A stretch of DNA of 64,000 nucleotides. It comes from Roseinatronobacter sp052379845. GTDB taxonomy: Bacteria > Pseudomonadota > Alphaproteobacteria > Rhodobacterales > Rhodobacteraceae. The notes under the pieces were generated by a model. The model saw only the letters and a program-made list of their open reading frames with translations, was not told the DNA's origin and did no database searches. Where the stretch lies: NCBI GenBank assembly GCA_052379845.1, contig JBQTCF010000022.1; one strand, written 5' to 3'. This document shows, one piece after another, positions 24,796 through 33,889 of this stretch (the stretch's first letter is position 1; every line of letters begins with the position of its first letter). Made by a program: the position numbers and the translations under genes.

Positions 24796-25866
24796 ATGAC
24801 TGCAATCGAGCCGACCCAACTTCAAGCCGAACGCCGTGCACGGCTGTTCACAAGGATCAACAAGCTGGATGGCTGGTTCAAGGTTCTGGGCCTGTCCTTC
24901 ATGACACCGCTGTTACGCGCAGCCGCGGGCGACAATCCCAAGGCGCAGGTCAAGCAGATTTGGCAGCTGTTGGGCGTGCCGGTTCTGGCGATCATCGGGT
25001 TTCTGCTGCTCTGGGGCAATCTGGCCCCGCGTGTGGAAACCTCGCTTGGTGCTATTCCCGGTCCTGTTCAGGTCTGGGAGCAGGCTAAGGTGCTGCATGG
25101 TGACCATCTGGCAGAGCGCGAGCGCCAGTCCGCGTTTCTGGAACGTCAGGCCGCGCGCAATGCCGAACTGATCGCCGCCGGACAGGAAGATCGTGTGCGC
25201 GAACGCGTCTATACCGGGTCGCCCACCTATTACGACCAGATATGGACTTCTGTTCAGACCGTGTTCTTCGGCTTTCTGATCGCGACCACTGTCGCGGTGC
25301 CGCTGGGTATTGCGGCGGGCCTGTCGCCCACCACCAATGCTGCGCTAAACCCGTTGATCCAGATCTTCAAACCGGTCAGTCCACTGGCATGGCTGCCGAT
25401 CGTGACGATGGTCGTGTCGGCGGTCTATGTCACGCAGGACGGCATGTTCTCGCGCTCGTTCCTGACCTCGGCAATAACGGTTACGCTGTGCTCGCTTTGG
25501 CCCACGCTGATCAACACGGCACTGGGTGTGGCCAGCATCGACCGCGACCTGATTTCTGTCAGTCGCGTGCTGAAGCTGAACACATGGACCAAGATCACGC
25601 GGCTGGTGCTGCCATCGGCCCTGCCGCTGATCTTCACGGGCCTGCGCTTGTCGCTGGGCGTGGGCTGGATGGTGCTGATCGCGGCGGAAATGCTGGCCCA
25701 GAACCCTGGCCTGGGCAAATTTGTCTGGGACCAGTTCCAGAACGGATCCTCCAGCAGCTTGGCGGCGATTATGGTGGCGGTGCTGACCATCGGCATCATC
25801 GGCTTTCTGCTGGACCGGCTGATGTATGCGCTGCAATCGCTTTTCACCTTCTCGAATAATCGGTGA
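24796..25866 (+). CDS. nrtB: NrtB, nitrate ABC transporter permease
   Basis: Inner-membrane permease of 356 residues. A first membrane helix (VPVLAIIGFLLLWGNLAP) is followed by a charged periplasmic stretch (AERERQSAFLERQAARNAEL) and the BPD_transp_1 core of five helices. The EAA-type loop that docks onto the ATPase is seen as SRVLKLNTWTKITRLVLPSA. The long N-terminal extension is normal for NrtB/CmpB. The last codons overlap the ATPase start. It works with NrtA and the double ATPase to import nitrate. Confidence 0.93.
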   Translation: MTAIEPTQLQAERRARLFTRINKLDGWFKVLGLSFMTPLLRAAAGDNPKAQVKQIWQLLGVPVLAIIGFLLLWGNLAPRVETSLGAIPGPVQVWEQAKVLHGDHLAERERQSAFLERQAARNAELIAAGQEDRVRERVYTGSPTYYDQIWTSVQTVFFGFLIATTVAVPLGIAAGLSPTTNAALNPLIQIFKPVSPLAWLPIVTMVVSAVYVTQDGMFSRSFLTSAITVTLCSLWPTLINTALGVASIDRDLISVSRVLKLNTWTKITRLVLPSALPLIFTGLRLSLGVGWMVLIAAEMLAQNPGLGKFVWDQFQNGSSSSLAAIMVAVLTIGIIGFLLDRLMYALQSLFTFSNNR

Positions 25867-27533
25867 GCACCATGACAATTCTGGAATTCAAAAACGTTTG
25901 CAAGGGTTTCGGCACTGGGTTGGACCGTGAGGAGGTTTTGAAAAATATCACGCTCTCGGTGGAAGAAGGCGAGTTCCTGGCGATCCTCGGTTTTTCCGGC
26001 ACCGGCAAGACCACGCTGATCAACCAGATCGCGGGACTCGCGCAACCCGATAGCGGGCAGGTGCTGTTCAAGGGCAAGCCCATCACCGGGCCGGGGCCAG
26101 AGCGGGGGCTGGTGTTTCAGTCCTATTCGCTTATGCCGTGGCTGACTGTTGCGGGCAATGTCGCGCTGGCGGTGGATGCCGTGCACAAATCCGCCAGCCG
26201 GGCTGAACGCGCCGCCATGGTGGACAAGTTCATCGCGATGGTGGGCCTTAGCCACGCCAAGGGCCGCCGTCCGGCGGAATTGTCGGGCGGAATGCGCCAG
26301 CGCGTGTCAGTGGCCCGCGCCTTGGCCATGAACCCCGAAGTGCTGCTGCTCGATGAGCCACTTTCCGCGCTGGACGCGCTGACCCGCGCCAACCTGCAAG
26401 ATGAGATCACAGAAATCTGGCAGGCCGATCAGAAAACCGTGGTGCTGATTACCAATGACGTGGATGAAGCGCTTTTGCTGGCGGACCGGATCATTCCGCT
26501 GAACCCGGACGGCACGCTGGGTGCGGCGTTTACGGTTTCCATCCCGCGCCCGCGCGTGCGCACCGCTATGAACAATGACCCCTGTTTCAAGAAACTGCGC
26601 GCTGATATCACCAAATACCTGATGGATGTGGGCATTGCCGCCAAGGTGGCAGAAACGCGCGTGCTGCCACAGGTCACGCCCATTCACGGTGCCCCCAAAG
26701 CCTATGCAGAGGCCGCGAAAAGCCCGCTGGCCGACAAGTATCTGGAATTCTCGCAACTGTCCAAGGTGTATCCCACGCCGGAAGGACCGCTGACCGTGGT
26801 CGACCGGTTCGATCTGAAAATGAAGAAGGGCGAATTCATCAGCCTGATCGGGCATTCGGGCTGCGGCAAATCTACCGTGCTGACCATGGCGGCCGGCTTG
26901 AACGAGATTTCGGGCGGTGCAATCAAGCTGGACGGTCTGGAAGTGCGCGGCGCGGACCCTGAACGCGCGGTGGTGTTTCAGGCGCCCAGCCTGTTTCCGT
27001 GGCTGACAGCCAAGGAAAACGTGGCCATGGGCGTGGACCGCGTCTATCCGCGCGCGTCGCGCGCCGAGCGGCAGGATGTTGTCGAATACTATCTGGAACG
27101 TGTTGGCTTGGGCGACAGCATGGACCGTCAGGCATCCGAGATGTCGAACGGCATGAAGCAGCGCGTGGGCATTGCCCGCGCCTTCGCATTGTCGCCCAAA
27201 CTGTTGTTGCTGGATGAACCCTTCGGCATGCTGGACAGCCTGACGCGCTGGGAATTGCAGGAAGTGCTGATGGAAGTGTGGTCACGCACCAAAGTGACTG
27301 CGATTTGCGTGACCCATGACGTGGATGAAGCCATTCTTCTGGCCGACCGCGTGGTGATGATGACCAACGGCCCGCGCGCCCGCATCGGCAAGATTGTAGA
27401 TGTGAACCTGCCCCGCCCGCGCACCCGCAAGGCGCTGCTGGAACACCCAGATTACTACAATTACCGCGCCGAGGTTCTGCAATTCCTGGAGGATTACGAA
27501 CACGGCGCCCACAAGAAGAAGGAGGCCGCGTGA
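25863..27533 (+). CDS. Nitrate ABC transporter ATPase with two fused nucleotide-binding domains
   Basis: Cytosolic protein of 556 residues holding two complete ABC domains in tandem. Domain 1: Walker A GFSGTGKTT (about residue 45), signature LSGGMRQRVSVARAL, Walker B LLLDEPLSALDA. Domain 2: Walker A GHSGCGKST (about 330), signature MSNGMKQRVGIARAF, Walker B LLLDEPFGMLDS. In cyanobacteria NrtC and NrtD are separate and NrtC carries a regulatory NrtA-like tail; here both ATPases are fused and no such tail is present. The start is GTG at 25863 or ATG at 25872. The end overlaps the nirB start region. Confidence 0.92.
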   Translation: MSTMTILEFKNVCKGFGTGLDREEVLKNITLSVEEGEFLAILGFSGTGKTTLINQIAGLAQPDSGQVLFKGKPITGPGPERGLVFQSYSLMPWLTVAGNVALAVDAVHKSASRAERAAMVDKFIAMVGLSHAKGRRPAELSGGMRQRVSVARALAMNPEVLLLDEPLSALDALTRANLQDEITEIWQADQKTVVLITNDVDEALLLADRIIPLNPDGTLGAAFTVSIPRPRVRTAMNNDPCFKKLRADITKYLMDVGIAAKVAETRVLPQVTPIHGAPKAYAEAAKSPLADKYLEFSQLSKVYPTPEGPLTVVDRFDLKMKKGEFISLIGHSGCGKSTVLTMAAGLNEISGGAIKLDGLEVRGADPERAVVFQAPSLFPWLTAKENVAMGVDRVYPRASRAERQDVVEYYLERVGLGDSMDRQASEMSNGMKQRVGIARAFALSPKLLLLDEPFGMLDSLTRWELQEVLMEVWSRTKVTAICVTHDVDEAILLADRVVMMTNGPRARIGKIVDVNLPRPRTRKALLEHPDYYNYRAEVLQFLEDYEHGAHKKKEAA

Positions 27534-29974
27534 TGAAACGCAAACTCGTCATCATCGGCGCGGGCATGGCCTCGGGGCGGGTGCTGGATCACCTGCTGGC
27601 CGCCGATCCCGACGGCTGGGACATTACCGTGTTCAATGCCGAACCGCGCGGAAACTATAACCGCATCCTGCTCTCGCCGGTGCTGTCAGGCGAAAAGACC
27701 TATGCAGACATCGTCACCCACGACGATGGCTTCTACGCGCGCCACAATATCACCTGCCGTTTTGGGGAGGCTGTGGTCAAGATCGACCGCGCGCGCAAGA
27801 TCGTCTATTCCAACGCAGGCGGCGCGCCCTATGACAGGCTGCTGATTGCCACGGGTTCTGCGCCCTTTATCCTTCCGGTTGCGGGCAAGGATTTGGCCGG
27901 TGTTGTAACCTACCGCGACATTGATGATACCAACGCGATGATGGCCGCCGCAGATAAAGCCGGGGGCAGGGCTGTGGTCATCGGCGGCGGTCTGTTAGGG
28001 CTGGAAGCGGCCGCAGGGCTGAAGGCGCGCGGCATGGAGGTGACGGTCATTCACCTGATGGGCCACCTGATGGAACGCCAGCTTGACCCCGCCGCAGGCT
28101 ATCTGCTGCAAAAGGATCTGGAGGCGCGCGGAATTGCCGTGCATTGCAAAGGGGCCACCAAGGCCATTCTGGGCAAGGACCATGTTGAAGCTGTGCTGCT
28201 GGAAGATGGAACTGTCTATCCTGCGGATATGGTGTGCATGGCGGTGGGCATTCGCCCCGAAACCCGCCTGGCCACGGATGCAGCCCTTGACGTGGCGCGC
28301 GGGATAACCGTGACCGACCAGATGGTGACATCGGACCCTGACATTCTGGCAGTTGGCGAATGCGTGGAACATGACGGCCAGCTTTTCGGCCTTGTCGCCC
28401 CGCTTTATGATCAGGCACGCGTGGTTGCGGCCACGCTTTTGGGGCAGGACGCGGCCTTTGCCCCTGTTCAGACAGCGACCAAGCTGAAAGTCACGGGTGT
28501 TGATCTGTTCAGCGCAGGCGATTTTGCGGATGGGGCAGGGCGCGAGGATGTTGTCTATCGTGACCCGGCGCGCGGTGTCTACAAGCGGCTGGTGATCGAG
28601 GATGACTGCCTGATGGGTGCGGTCATGTATGGCGATACCGCAGACGGGTCGTGGTTCTTCGGGCTTATCAAGGACGGCACCGATATTTCGGACATGCGCG
28701 ACACCCTGATTTTCGGGCCTGCCTATCAGGGGGGGACCGGCGCGGACCCTTTGGCAGCCGTTGCAGCATTGCCGCCTGAGGCGGAGATTTGCGGCTGCAA
28801 CGGCATTTGCAAGGGCACCATCGTTTCGGCGATCGAAGGGGGCGCGACGACCCTTGCCGATATCAAAGCACACACCAAGGCCAGCGCGTCTTGTGGCACC
28901 TGCTCGGGGCTGGTGGAACAGGTTCTGGCCAGCACCCTGGGCGACGCATTCCAGATGCCTGCTGCCCAGCCCATATGCGGTTGCACCGATCTGACACATG
29001 AGGATGTGCGCCGCCTGATCAAGGCGCGCGCGCTGAAATCCATGCCGGCTGTCATGCAGGAACTGGGCTGGAAAACATCCTGCGGGTGCCATGTCTGCCG
29101 CCCAGCGCTGAATTTCTACCTGCTGGCCGATTGGCCCGAAGATTACACCGATGACGCGCAAAGCCGTTTCGTCAATGAACGCAACCACGCCAATATCCAG
29201 AAGGACGGCACCTATTCGGTCGTCCCGCGCATGTGGGGCGGCATGACCAACCCGCGCGAATTGCGCGCGATTGCGGATGCGGCGGATAAATACGCTATTC
29301 CGGCGGTGAAGGTCACGGGCGGGCAGCGCATTGACCTGCTGGGCGTGCGCAAGGAAGACCTGCCGCATATCTGGGCTGATCTGAACGAGGCGGGGCTGGT
29401 CAGTGGCCACGCCTATTCCAAAGGGCTGCGCACGGTCAAAACCTGCGTGGGCACGGATTTCTGCCGTTTCGGCACACAAGACAGCACGGGGCTTGGGATC
29501 AAGCTGGAACAGCGACTTTGGGGGTCATGGACCCCGCATAAGGTGAAGCTGGCGGTTTCAGGCTGCCCGCGCAATTGCGCCGAGGCGACCTGCAAGGATG
29601 TGGGCATCATTTCCGTCGAGAGCGGGTATGAAATCGGTGTTGGTGGCGCGGCTGGTATGGACCTGAAAGAGGTCGAGCGTCTGGCCAAAGTTACAAGTGA
29701 GCAAGAGGCTATCGATCTGACCGTTGCCTTCATCCAGCTTTACCGCGAACACGCCAAATATCTGGACCGGCCCTATAAATGGCTGGCCAAGGTGGGGCTG
29801 GAATGGGTGCAGGCGCAGGTGGTCGAGGATACGGCCAACCGCGCCGCGCTGATTGCGCGCTTCGATCTGTCGCAATCCATCTACCAACGTGACCCATGGG
29901 CGGACCGCGCAACCCCACAGGCACAGGCGGATTTTGCCCCGCTTGCCGATCTGACACAGGAGGCGGCGCAATGA
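27533..29974 (+). CDS. nirB: Assimilatory nitrite reductase, large subunit
   Basis: NADH-dependent siroheme enzyme of 813 residues reducing nitrite to ammonium. N-terminal FAD/NADH domain (VIIGAGMASGRVLDHLLA, AVVIGGGLLGLEAAAGLKAR), then two BFD-like [2Fe-2S] modules (CGCNGICKG...CGTCSGLV and CGCTDL...SCGCHVCRP), then the ferredoxin half-domain (TYSVVPRMWGGMTNP) and the siroheme/[4Fe-4S] motif with TCVGTDFCRFG and SGCPRNCAEATCKD. Normal length for NirB/NasB. Coupled to the ATPase by overlap and to nirD by ATGA. In Paracoccus the equivalent protein also feeds electrons to nitrate reductase. Confidence 0.95.
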   Translation: MKRKLVIIGAGMASGRVLDHLLAADPDGWDITVFNAEPRGNYNRILLSPVLSGEKTYADIVTHDDGFYARHNITCRFGEAVVKIDRARKIVYSNAGGAPYDRLLIATGSAPFILPVAGKDLAGVVTYRDIDDTNAMMAAADKAGGRAVVIGGGLLGLEAAAGLKARGMEVTVIHLMGHLMERQLDPAAGYLLQKDLEARGIAVHCKGATKAILGKDHVEAVLLEDGTVYPADMVCMAVGIRPETRLATDAALDVARGITVTDQMVTSDPDILAVGECVEHDGQLFGLVAPLYDQARVVAATLLGQDAAFAPVQTATKLKVTGVDLFSAGDFADGAGREDVVYRDPARGVYKRLVIEDDCLMGAVMYGDTADGSWFFGLIKDGTDISDMRDTLIFGPAYQGGTGADPLAAVAALPPEAEICGCNGICKGTIVSAIEGGATTLADIKAHTKASASCGTCSGLVEQVLASTLGDAFQMPAAQPICGCTDLTHEDVRRLIKARALKSMPAVMQELGWKTSCGCHVCRPALNFYLLADWPEDYTDDAQSRFVNERNHANIQKDGTYSVVPRMWGGMTNPRELRAIADAADKYAIPAVKVTGGQRIDLLGVRKEDLPHIWADLNEAGLVSGHAYSKGLRTVKTCVGTDFCRFGTQDSTGLGIKLEQRLWGSWTPHKVKLAVSGCPRNCAEATCKDVGIISVESGYEIGVGGAAGMDLKEVERLAKVTSEQEAIDLTVAFIQLYREHAKYLDRPYKWLAKVGLEWVQAQVVEDTANRAALIARFDLSQSIYQRDPWADRATPQAQADFAPLADLTQEAAQ

Positions 29975-30303
29975 GCTGGCTGGATATCGGCGCATTGAAC
30001 GACATCCCCCAGCGCGGGGCACGACTGGTCAAAACAATGCATGGGTGTGTTGCCGTGTTTCGCACCGGCGATGATCAGGTCTTCGCTATTGATGACCGTT
30101 GCCCGCACAAGGGCGGGCCGCTGTCCGAAGGGATCGTGCATGGCCATGCGGTGACTTGTCCGCTGCATAACTGGGTGTTTTCGCTGGAAAGCGGCATTGC
30201 ACAGGGCGCGGATGACGGGGCCGTGGCCACTTACCCCGCGCGGGTCGAGGGCGGGCGCATTCTGCTGGATGCCAAGCGCCTGATCCGGGGGGCAGCAGCA
30301 TGA
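29971..30303 (+). CDS. nirD: Nitrite reductase small subunit / Rieske ferredoxin
   Basis: Rieske-type [2Fe-2S] protein of 110 residues. The cluster ligands are in DRCPHKGGPLSEG (Cys, His) and VTCPLHNWVFSLESG (Cys, His). In Paracoccus NasG, the equivalent protein carries electrons from the NADH-oxidising NirB-like subunit to both nitrite and nitrate reduction. Start codon and stop codon overlap nirB and nasA by four bases each. No separate NADH-nitrate reductase subunit is seen in the operon, which fits that shared role. Confidence 0.92.
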   Translation: MSWLDIGALNDIPQRGARLVKTMHGCVAVFRTGDDQVFAIDDRCPHKGGPLSEGIVHGHAVTCPLHNWVFSLESGIAQGADDGAVATYPARVEGGRILLDAKRLIRGAAA

Positions 30304-32900
30304 GCACTGTGCGCACCACCTGCCCATATTGCGGCGTGGGCTGCGGGGTGCTGATGGCCCCGGACGGGCAGGGGGGCGCAACAGTCAAAGGCGACCCCGA
30401 CCATCCGGCGAATTACGGACGGCTGTGTTCCAAGGGCACGGCGCTGGGCGAAACGCTGGGGCTGGACGGGCGCATCCTGTCACCCGTTGTGGATGGCAAG
30501 CCCGCGACATGGGACGCGGCGCTTGATCTGGTGGCCCAGCGCTTTCAATCAGCGATCCGCGACCACGGCCCGGATTCGGTGGCTTTTTACCTCTCGGGCC
30601 AGATGCTGACCGAGGATTATTACGCCGCCAACAAGCTGATAAAAGGCTATTTCGGCACCGCGAATGTGGACACCAACTCGCGGTTGTGCATGGCGTCCTC
30701 GGTCGCGGGTCATAAACGCGCGTTCGGGGCCGATACTGTGCCGGGGACGTATGACGATCTGGATCAAGCCGATCTGGTGGTGCTGGTGGGCAGTAACCTC
30801 GCATGGTGCCATCCGGTGCTGTATCAGCGGCTGGTTGCGGCAAAGAAGGCGCGTGGCACCAAAGTTGTTGTGGTGGACCCGCGCCGCACGGCAACCTGCG
30901 ATATCGCGGACCTGCATCTGGCGCTGGCCCCCGGCTCTGATGCGGCGCTCTTCAACGCGCTGCTGGTGGCCTTGGCGGATCGCGGGGCAGTCGACACCGA
31001 GTATGTGGCGCGCCATGTCAGCGGGTTCGAGGATGCGCTTGCAGCCGCGCGTGCAAGCGATCCCGCCCTGACCGGGCTTGCAGACCAAGATATCGCGCAA
31101 TTCCTGACTTGGTTCACCACGACCGAGCGGGTGGTGACGGTCTATTCCCAAGGGATCAACCAATCCTCCAGTGGGACAGACAAGGTCAATGCGATCCTGA
31201 ATTGTCATTTGGCGACAGGCCGCATTGGACGTCCCGGAACGGGACCATTTAGCGTGACCGGTCAGCCCAACGCGATGGGCGGGCGCGAGGTGGGGGGCTT
31301 GGCCAATATGCTGGCCTGTCATCTGGATATTGAAAGCCCCGCTCACCGCGCGGCGGTTCAGGGGTTCTGGGCCAGCCCGGCCATGCCGGAGCAACCGGGC
31401 CTGAAAGCGGTTGAGATGTTCCGCGCGGTGGCCCAAGGCCAGATCAAGGCATTGTGGATCATCCACACCAACCCGGCCGTGTCGATGCCTGATGCTGATG
31501 CGGTCGCGGCGGCGATCAAAGGCTGTGATTTCGTGGTGGTCAGCGATGTGACCCACACTGACACCACACGACTGGCCGATGTGATCCTGCCCGCGACCGC
31601 ATGGGGCGAAAAATCCGGCACTGTTACCAATTCCGACCGCATGATCAGCCGCCAGCGTTCATTCCTGCCCGCGCCGGGGCAGGCGCGGGACGATTGGCGC
31701 ATGATCGCAGATGTCGCCGCGCGCATGGGCTGGGGCGCAGCTTTCGATTGGGCCAGTGCGGCAGAAGTGTTCGCGGAATATGCCGCGCTGTCTGGCATTG
31801 CGGGCGATCTGGGCCGCGATTTCGACATCTCGGAACTGGCAAAGGCCGATTACGATGCGCTGCCCCCGACCCGCTGGCCCGTCAGCGCGCGGCAAAAGGG
31901 GGGGCGGTTCTTCGCGCAGGGTGGGTTTTTCACCCCGGACGCACGCGCGCGTATGCTGCCTATTACACCGCGTATGCCCGTGGCGCAGGCCGCGCCGCGC
32001 TACCCGTTCCGCCTGAATACGGGGCGCGTGCGCGACCACTGGCATACGATGACCCGCACGGCATTGGCACCGCGCTTGAACCAGCACATCGCCGAGCCGT
32101 TCGTTGAAATCCACCCAGATGATGCGGCGGGGCTTGGTCTTGGCCCGGCAACATTGGCCCGCGTCACCAGCCCGCAGGGCCGCGCAATCTTGCGCGTGGC
32201 GATCACCGACCGCGTGCAGCGCGGTCATGTTTTCGCGCCAATGCACTGGACCGGCGACACGGCACCGACGGGCCGCGTGGATGCGCTGGTCGCGGCCGTA
32301 ACAGACCCGGTGTCCGGCCAGCCCGAAAGCAAAGCCGCCGTTGTTGCCATCACGCCGTTGAACCCCGCGTGGTATGGGTTCGCGGTTTCTGTTGATGCGC
32401 AGGCCCCCGAGGCGGCCTATTGGGCGCGCGCGCGCCATGCGGGCGGCTGGCGCAGCGAATTGGCCGGTATGGAGCCGCCTGCCAATTGGGAGGGCTATGC
32501 CCGCGGGTTGTTCAACCTGCCCGACGCCATTTGCCTGAGCGTCGAGGACCGCGTGCGCGGCACCCACCGGCTGGCGCTGATGCAAGACGGGCGCACGCTG
32601 GCGGCGCTGTTCATCGCGCCAGATCCTGTGCAGCTTGCGCGCGGGCATCTGGCCGCACAGGTGGGCCAGCCCGGCGCTGCATTGCTGGCCGGGCGTCCGG
32701 GGGGCGGCATGGTCGATCCCGGCCCTACAGTTTGCGCTTGCCTGAATGTGGGGCTGAACACCATCACGGCCGCGATTGCGGCGCAACGCCTGACCACGGT
32801 TGAGCAGATCGGTGCAGCGCTGCAAGCTGGCACATCCTGCGGGTCTTGCAAGCCTGAACTGGCCGCCCTTCTGGCCGGACGGCTGGAGGCAGCAGAATGA
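30300..32900 (+). CDS. nasA: Assimilatory nitrate reductase catalytic subunit
   Basis: Molybdopterin-guanine-dinucleotide oxidoreductase of 866 residues that reduces nitrate to nitrite in the cytosol. The N-terminal [4Fe-4S] site is CPYCGVGCGV with the last Cys in GRLCSKG; TNSRLCMAS and QGINQSSSGTDKVNAI are molybdopterin-binding blocks, and NTGRVRDHWHTMTRT begins the C-terminal dinucleotide-binding domain. A BFD-like [2Fe-2S] domain closes the protein (CACLNVGLN...TSCGSCKPEL), as in NADH-linked assimilatory enzymes. No signal peptide. Overlaps nirD and the TrpD2-like gene. Confidence 0.95.
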   Translation: MSTVRTTCPYCGVGCGVLMAPDGQGGATVKGDPDHPANYGRLCSKGTALGETLGLDGRILSPVVDGKPATWDAALDLVAQRFQSAIRDHGPDSVAFYLSGQMLTEDYYAANKLIKGYFGTANVDTNSRLCMASSVAGHKRAFGADTVPGTYDDLDQADLVVLVGSNLAWCHPVLYQRLVAAKKARGTKVVVVDPRRTATCDIADLHLALAPGSDAALFNALLVALADRGAVDTEYVARHVSGFEDALAAARASDPALTGLADQDIAQFLTWFTTTERVVTVYSQGINQSSSGTDKVNAILNCHLATGRIGRPGTGPFSVTGQPNAMGGREVGGLANMLACHLDIESPAHRAAVQGFWASPAMPEQPGLKAVEMFRAVAQGQIKALWIIHTNPAVSMPDADAVAAAIKGCDFVVVSDVTHTDTTRLADVILPATAWGEKSGTVTNSDRMISRQRSFLPAPGQARDDWRMIADVAARMGWGAAFDWASAAEVFAEYAALSGIAGDLGRDFDISELAKADYDALPPTRWPVSARQKGGRFFAQGGFFTPDARARMLPITPRMPVAQAAPRYPFRLNTGRVRDHWHTMTRTALAPRLNQHIAEPFVEIHPDDAAGLGLGPATLARVTSPQGRAILRVAITDRVQRGHVFAPMHWTGDTAPTGRVDALVAAVTDPVSGQPESKAAVVAITPLNPAWYGFAVSVDAQAPEAAYWARARHAGGWRSELAGMEPPANWEGYARGLFNLPDAICLSVEDRVRGTHRLALMQDGRTLAALFIAPDPVQLARGHLAAQVGQPGAALLAGRPGGGMVDPGPTVCACLNVGLNTITAAIAAQRLTTVEQIGAALQAGTSCGSCKPELAALLAGRLEAAE

Positions 32901-33889
32901 CCCTTGCGCCATATATCCACGCTATGGGGCGCGGGCCGGGGCGCGCGCGCAATCTGACAGGGGCAGAGGCCGAGGAAGCCATGCGCCTGATCCTTTTGGG
33001 CAGGGCGGACCCCCATGCGATTGGCGCATTGTTGATGTTGATGCGCTATCGCGGCGAAACACCGCCCGAGATTGCCGGCTTTGCACAGGCCCTTCGGGCC
33101 AGCCTGCCGCCGCTGCCGCAGGTCGATCTGGACTGGCCCAGCTATGCCGCCGGGCGCACACGCGGCCTGCCGTGGTTCCTGCTTGCGGCACGGCTGTTGG
33201 CCCAAAGCGGCGCGCGGGTGTTGCTGCATGGCTGGAATTCGCACCAGTCCGAAAGGGCAGATGTGCGCAGCATGCTGGCCCATGCCGGGATCGCGCGCGC
33301 CGACAGCGCCGCACATGCCGCGCGCGTGCTGGACCGCGATGGTATAGCCTATCTGCCGCTGGAATGCTTCGCCCCCCGCGCGCTGGAGCTGTTGCGCCTG
33401 CGCGAGGTTTTCGGCCTGCGGTCTTGCATAAACACAGTTTGCCGCGTGCTGAACCCCGCGCAGGCAACGGCAGCGGTGCAAGGCGTGTTCCATCCGCCCT
33501 ATCGCCCCTTGCAGCAAGCGGCGTGCAAAATCCTTGGGCAACAGAACCTGTGCATCCTGAAAGGCGGTGGTGGCGAATTCGAGCGCAACCCCGGTAAGGA
33601 TGCGCAGTTATTCCAGCTAGAGAGTGGCGCGCCGTTGGAAACGCTGTTGCCGCCCTTGCTGCCAGAGGCGCGCAAACTTGCCGATGCCAGCTATCCGCCA
33701 CGGGCGTTGGACGCGCTGTGGGACGGCACGCTGCATGATCAATTTGCAGAAAGCATCGTCACAGGCACGGCCACCGCCGCACTGATCGCTCTGGGCCATG
33801 CGCCCCAAGCCGCGCACGCGCTTGCAAACGATCTTTGGGCCAGACGCTTCACCCATCCCCAAGCCACCGCAAGGAGCCTGATCTCATGA
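32897..33889 (+). CDS. TrpD2-like (anthranilate phosphoribosyltransferase-fold) protein
   Basis: Protein of 330 residues of the glycosyltransferase family 3/TrpD2 (YbiB) group. The N-terminal helical bundle (LTGAEAEEAMRLILLGRADP, GALLMLMRYRGETPPEIAGF) precedes the nucleoside-phosphorylase-like domain; INTVCRVLNPAQATAAVQGV and LKGGGGEFERNPGKD match conserved loops. The strict GTGGD phosphate loop of true TrpD is missing, so it probably does not make phosphoribosyl-anthranilate; TrpD2 of E. coli binds nucleic acids. It is commonly placed in rhodobacterial nitrate operons, but its part in nitrate use is unknown. Overlaps nasA and cysG by four bases each. Confidence 0.8.
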   Translation: MTLAPYIHAMGRGPGRARNLTGAEAEEAMRLILLGRADPHAIGALLMLMRYRGETPPEIAGFAQALRASLPPLPQVDLDWPSYAAGRTRGLPWFLLAARLLAQSGARVLLHGWNSHQSERADVRSMLAHAGIARADSAAHAARVLDRDGIAYLPLECFAPRALELLRLREVFGLRSCINTVCRVLNPAQATAAVQGVFHPPYRPLQQAACKILGQQNLCILKGGGGEFERNPGKDAQLFQLESGAPLETLLPPLLPEARKLADASYPPRALDALWDGTLHDQFAESIVTGTATAALIALGHAPQAAHALANDLWARRFTHPQATARSLIS

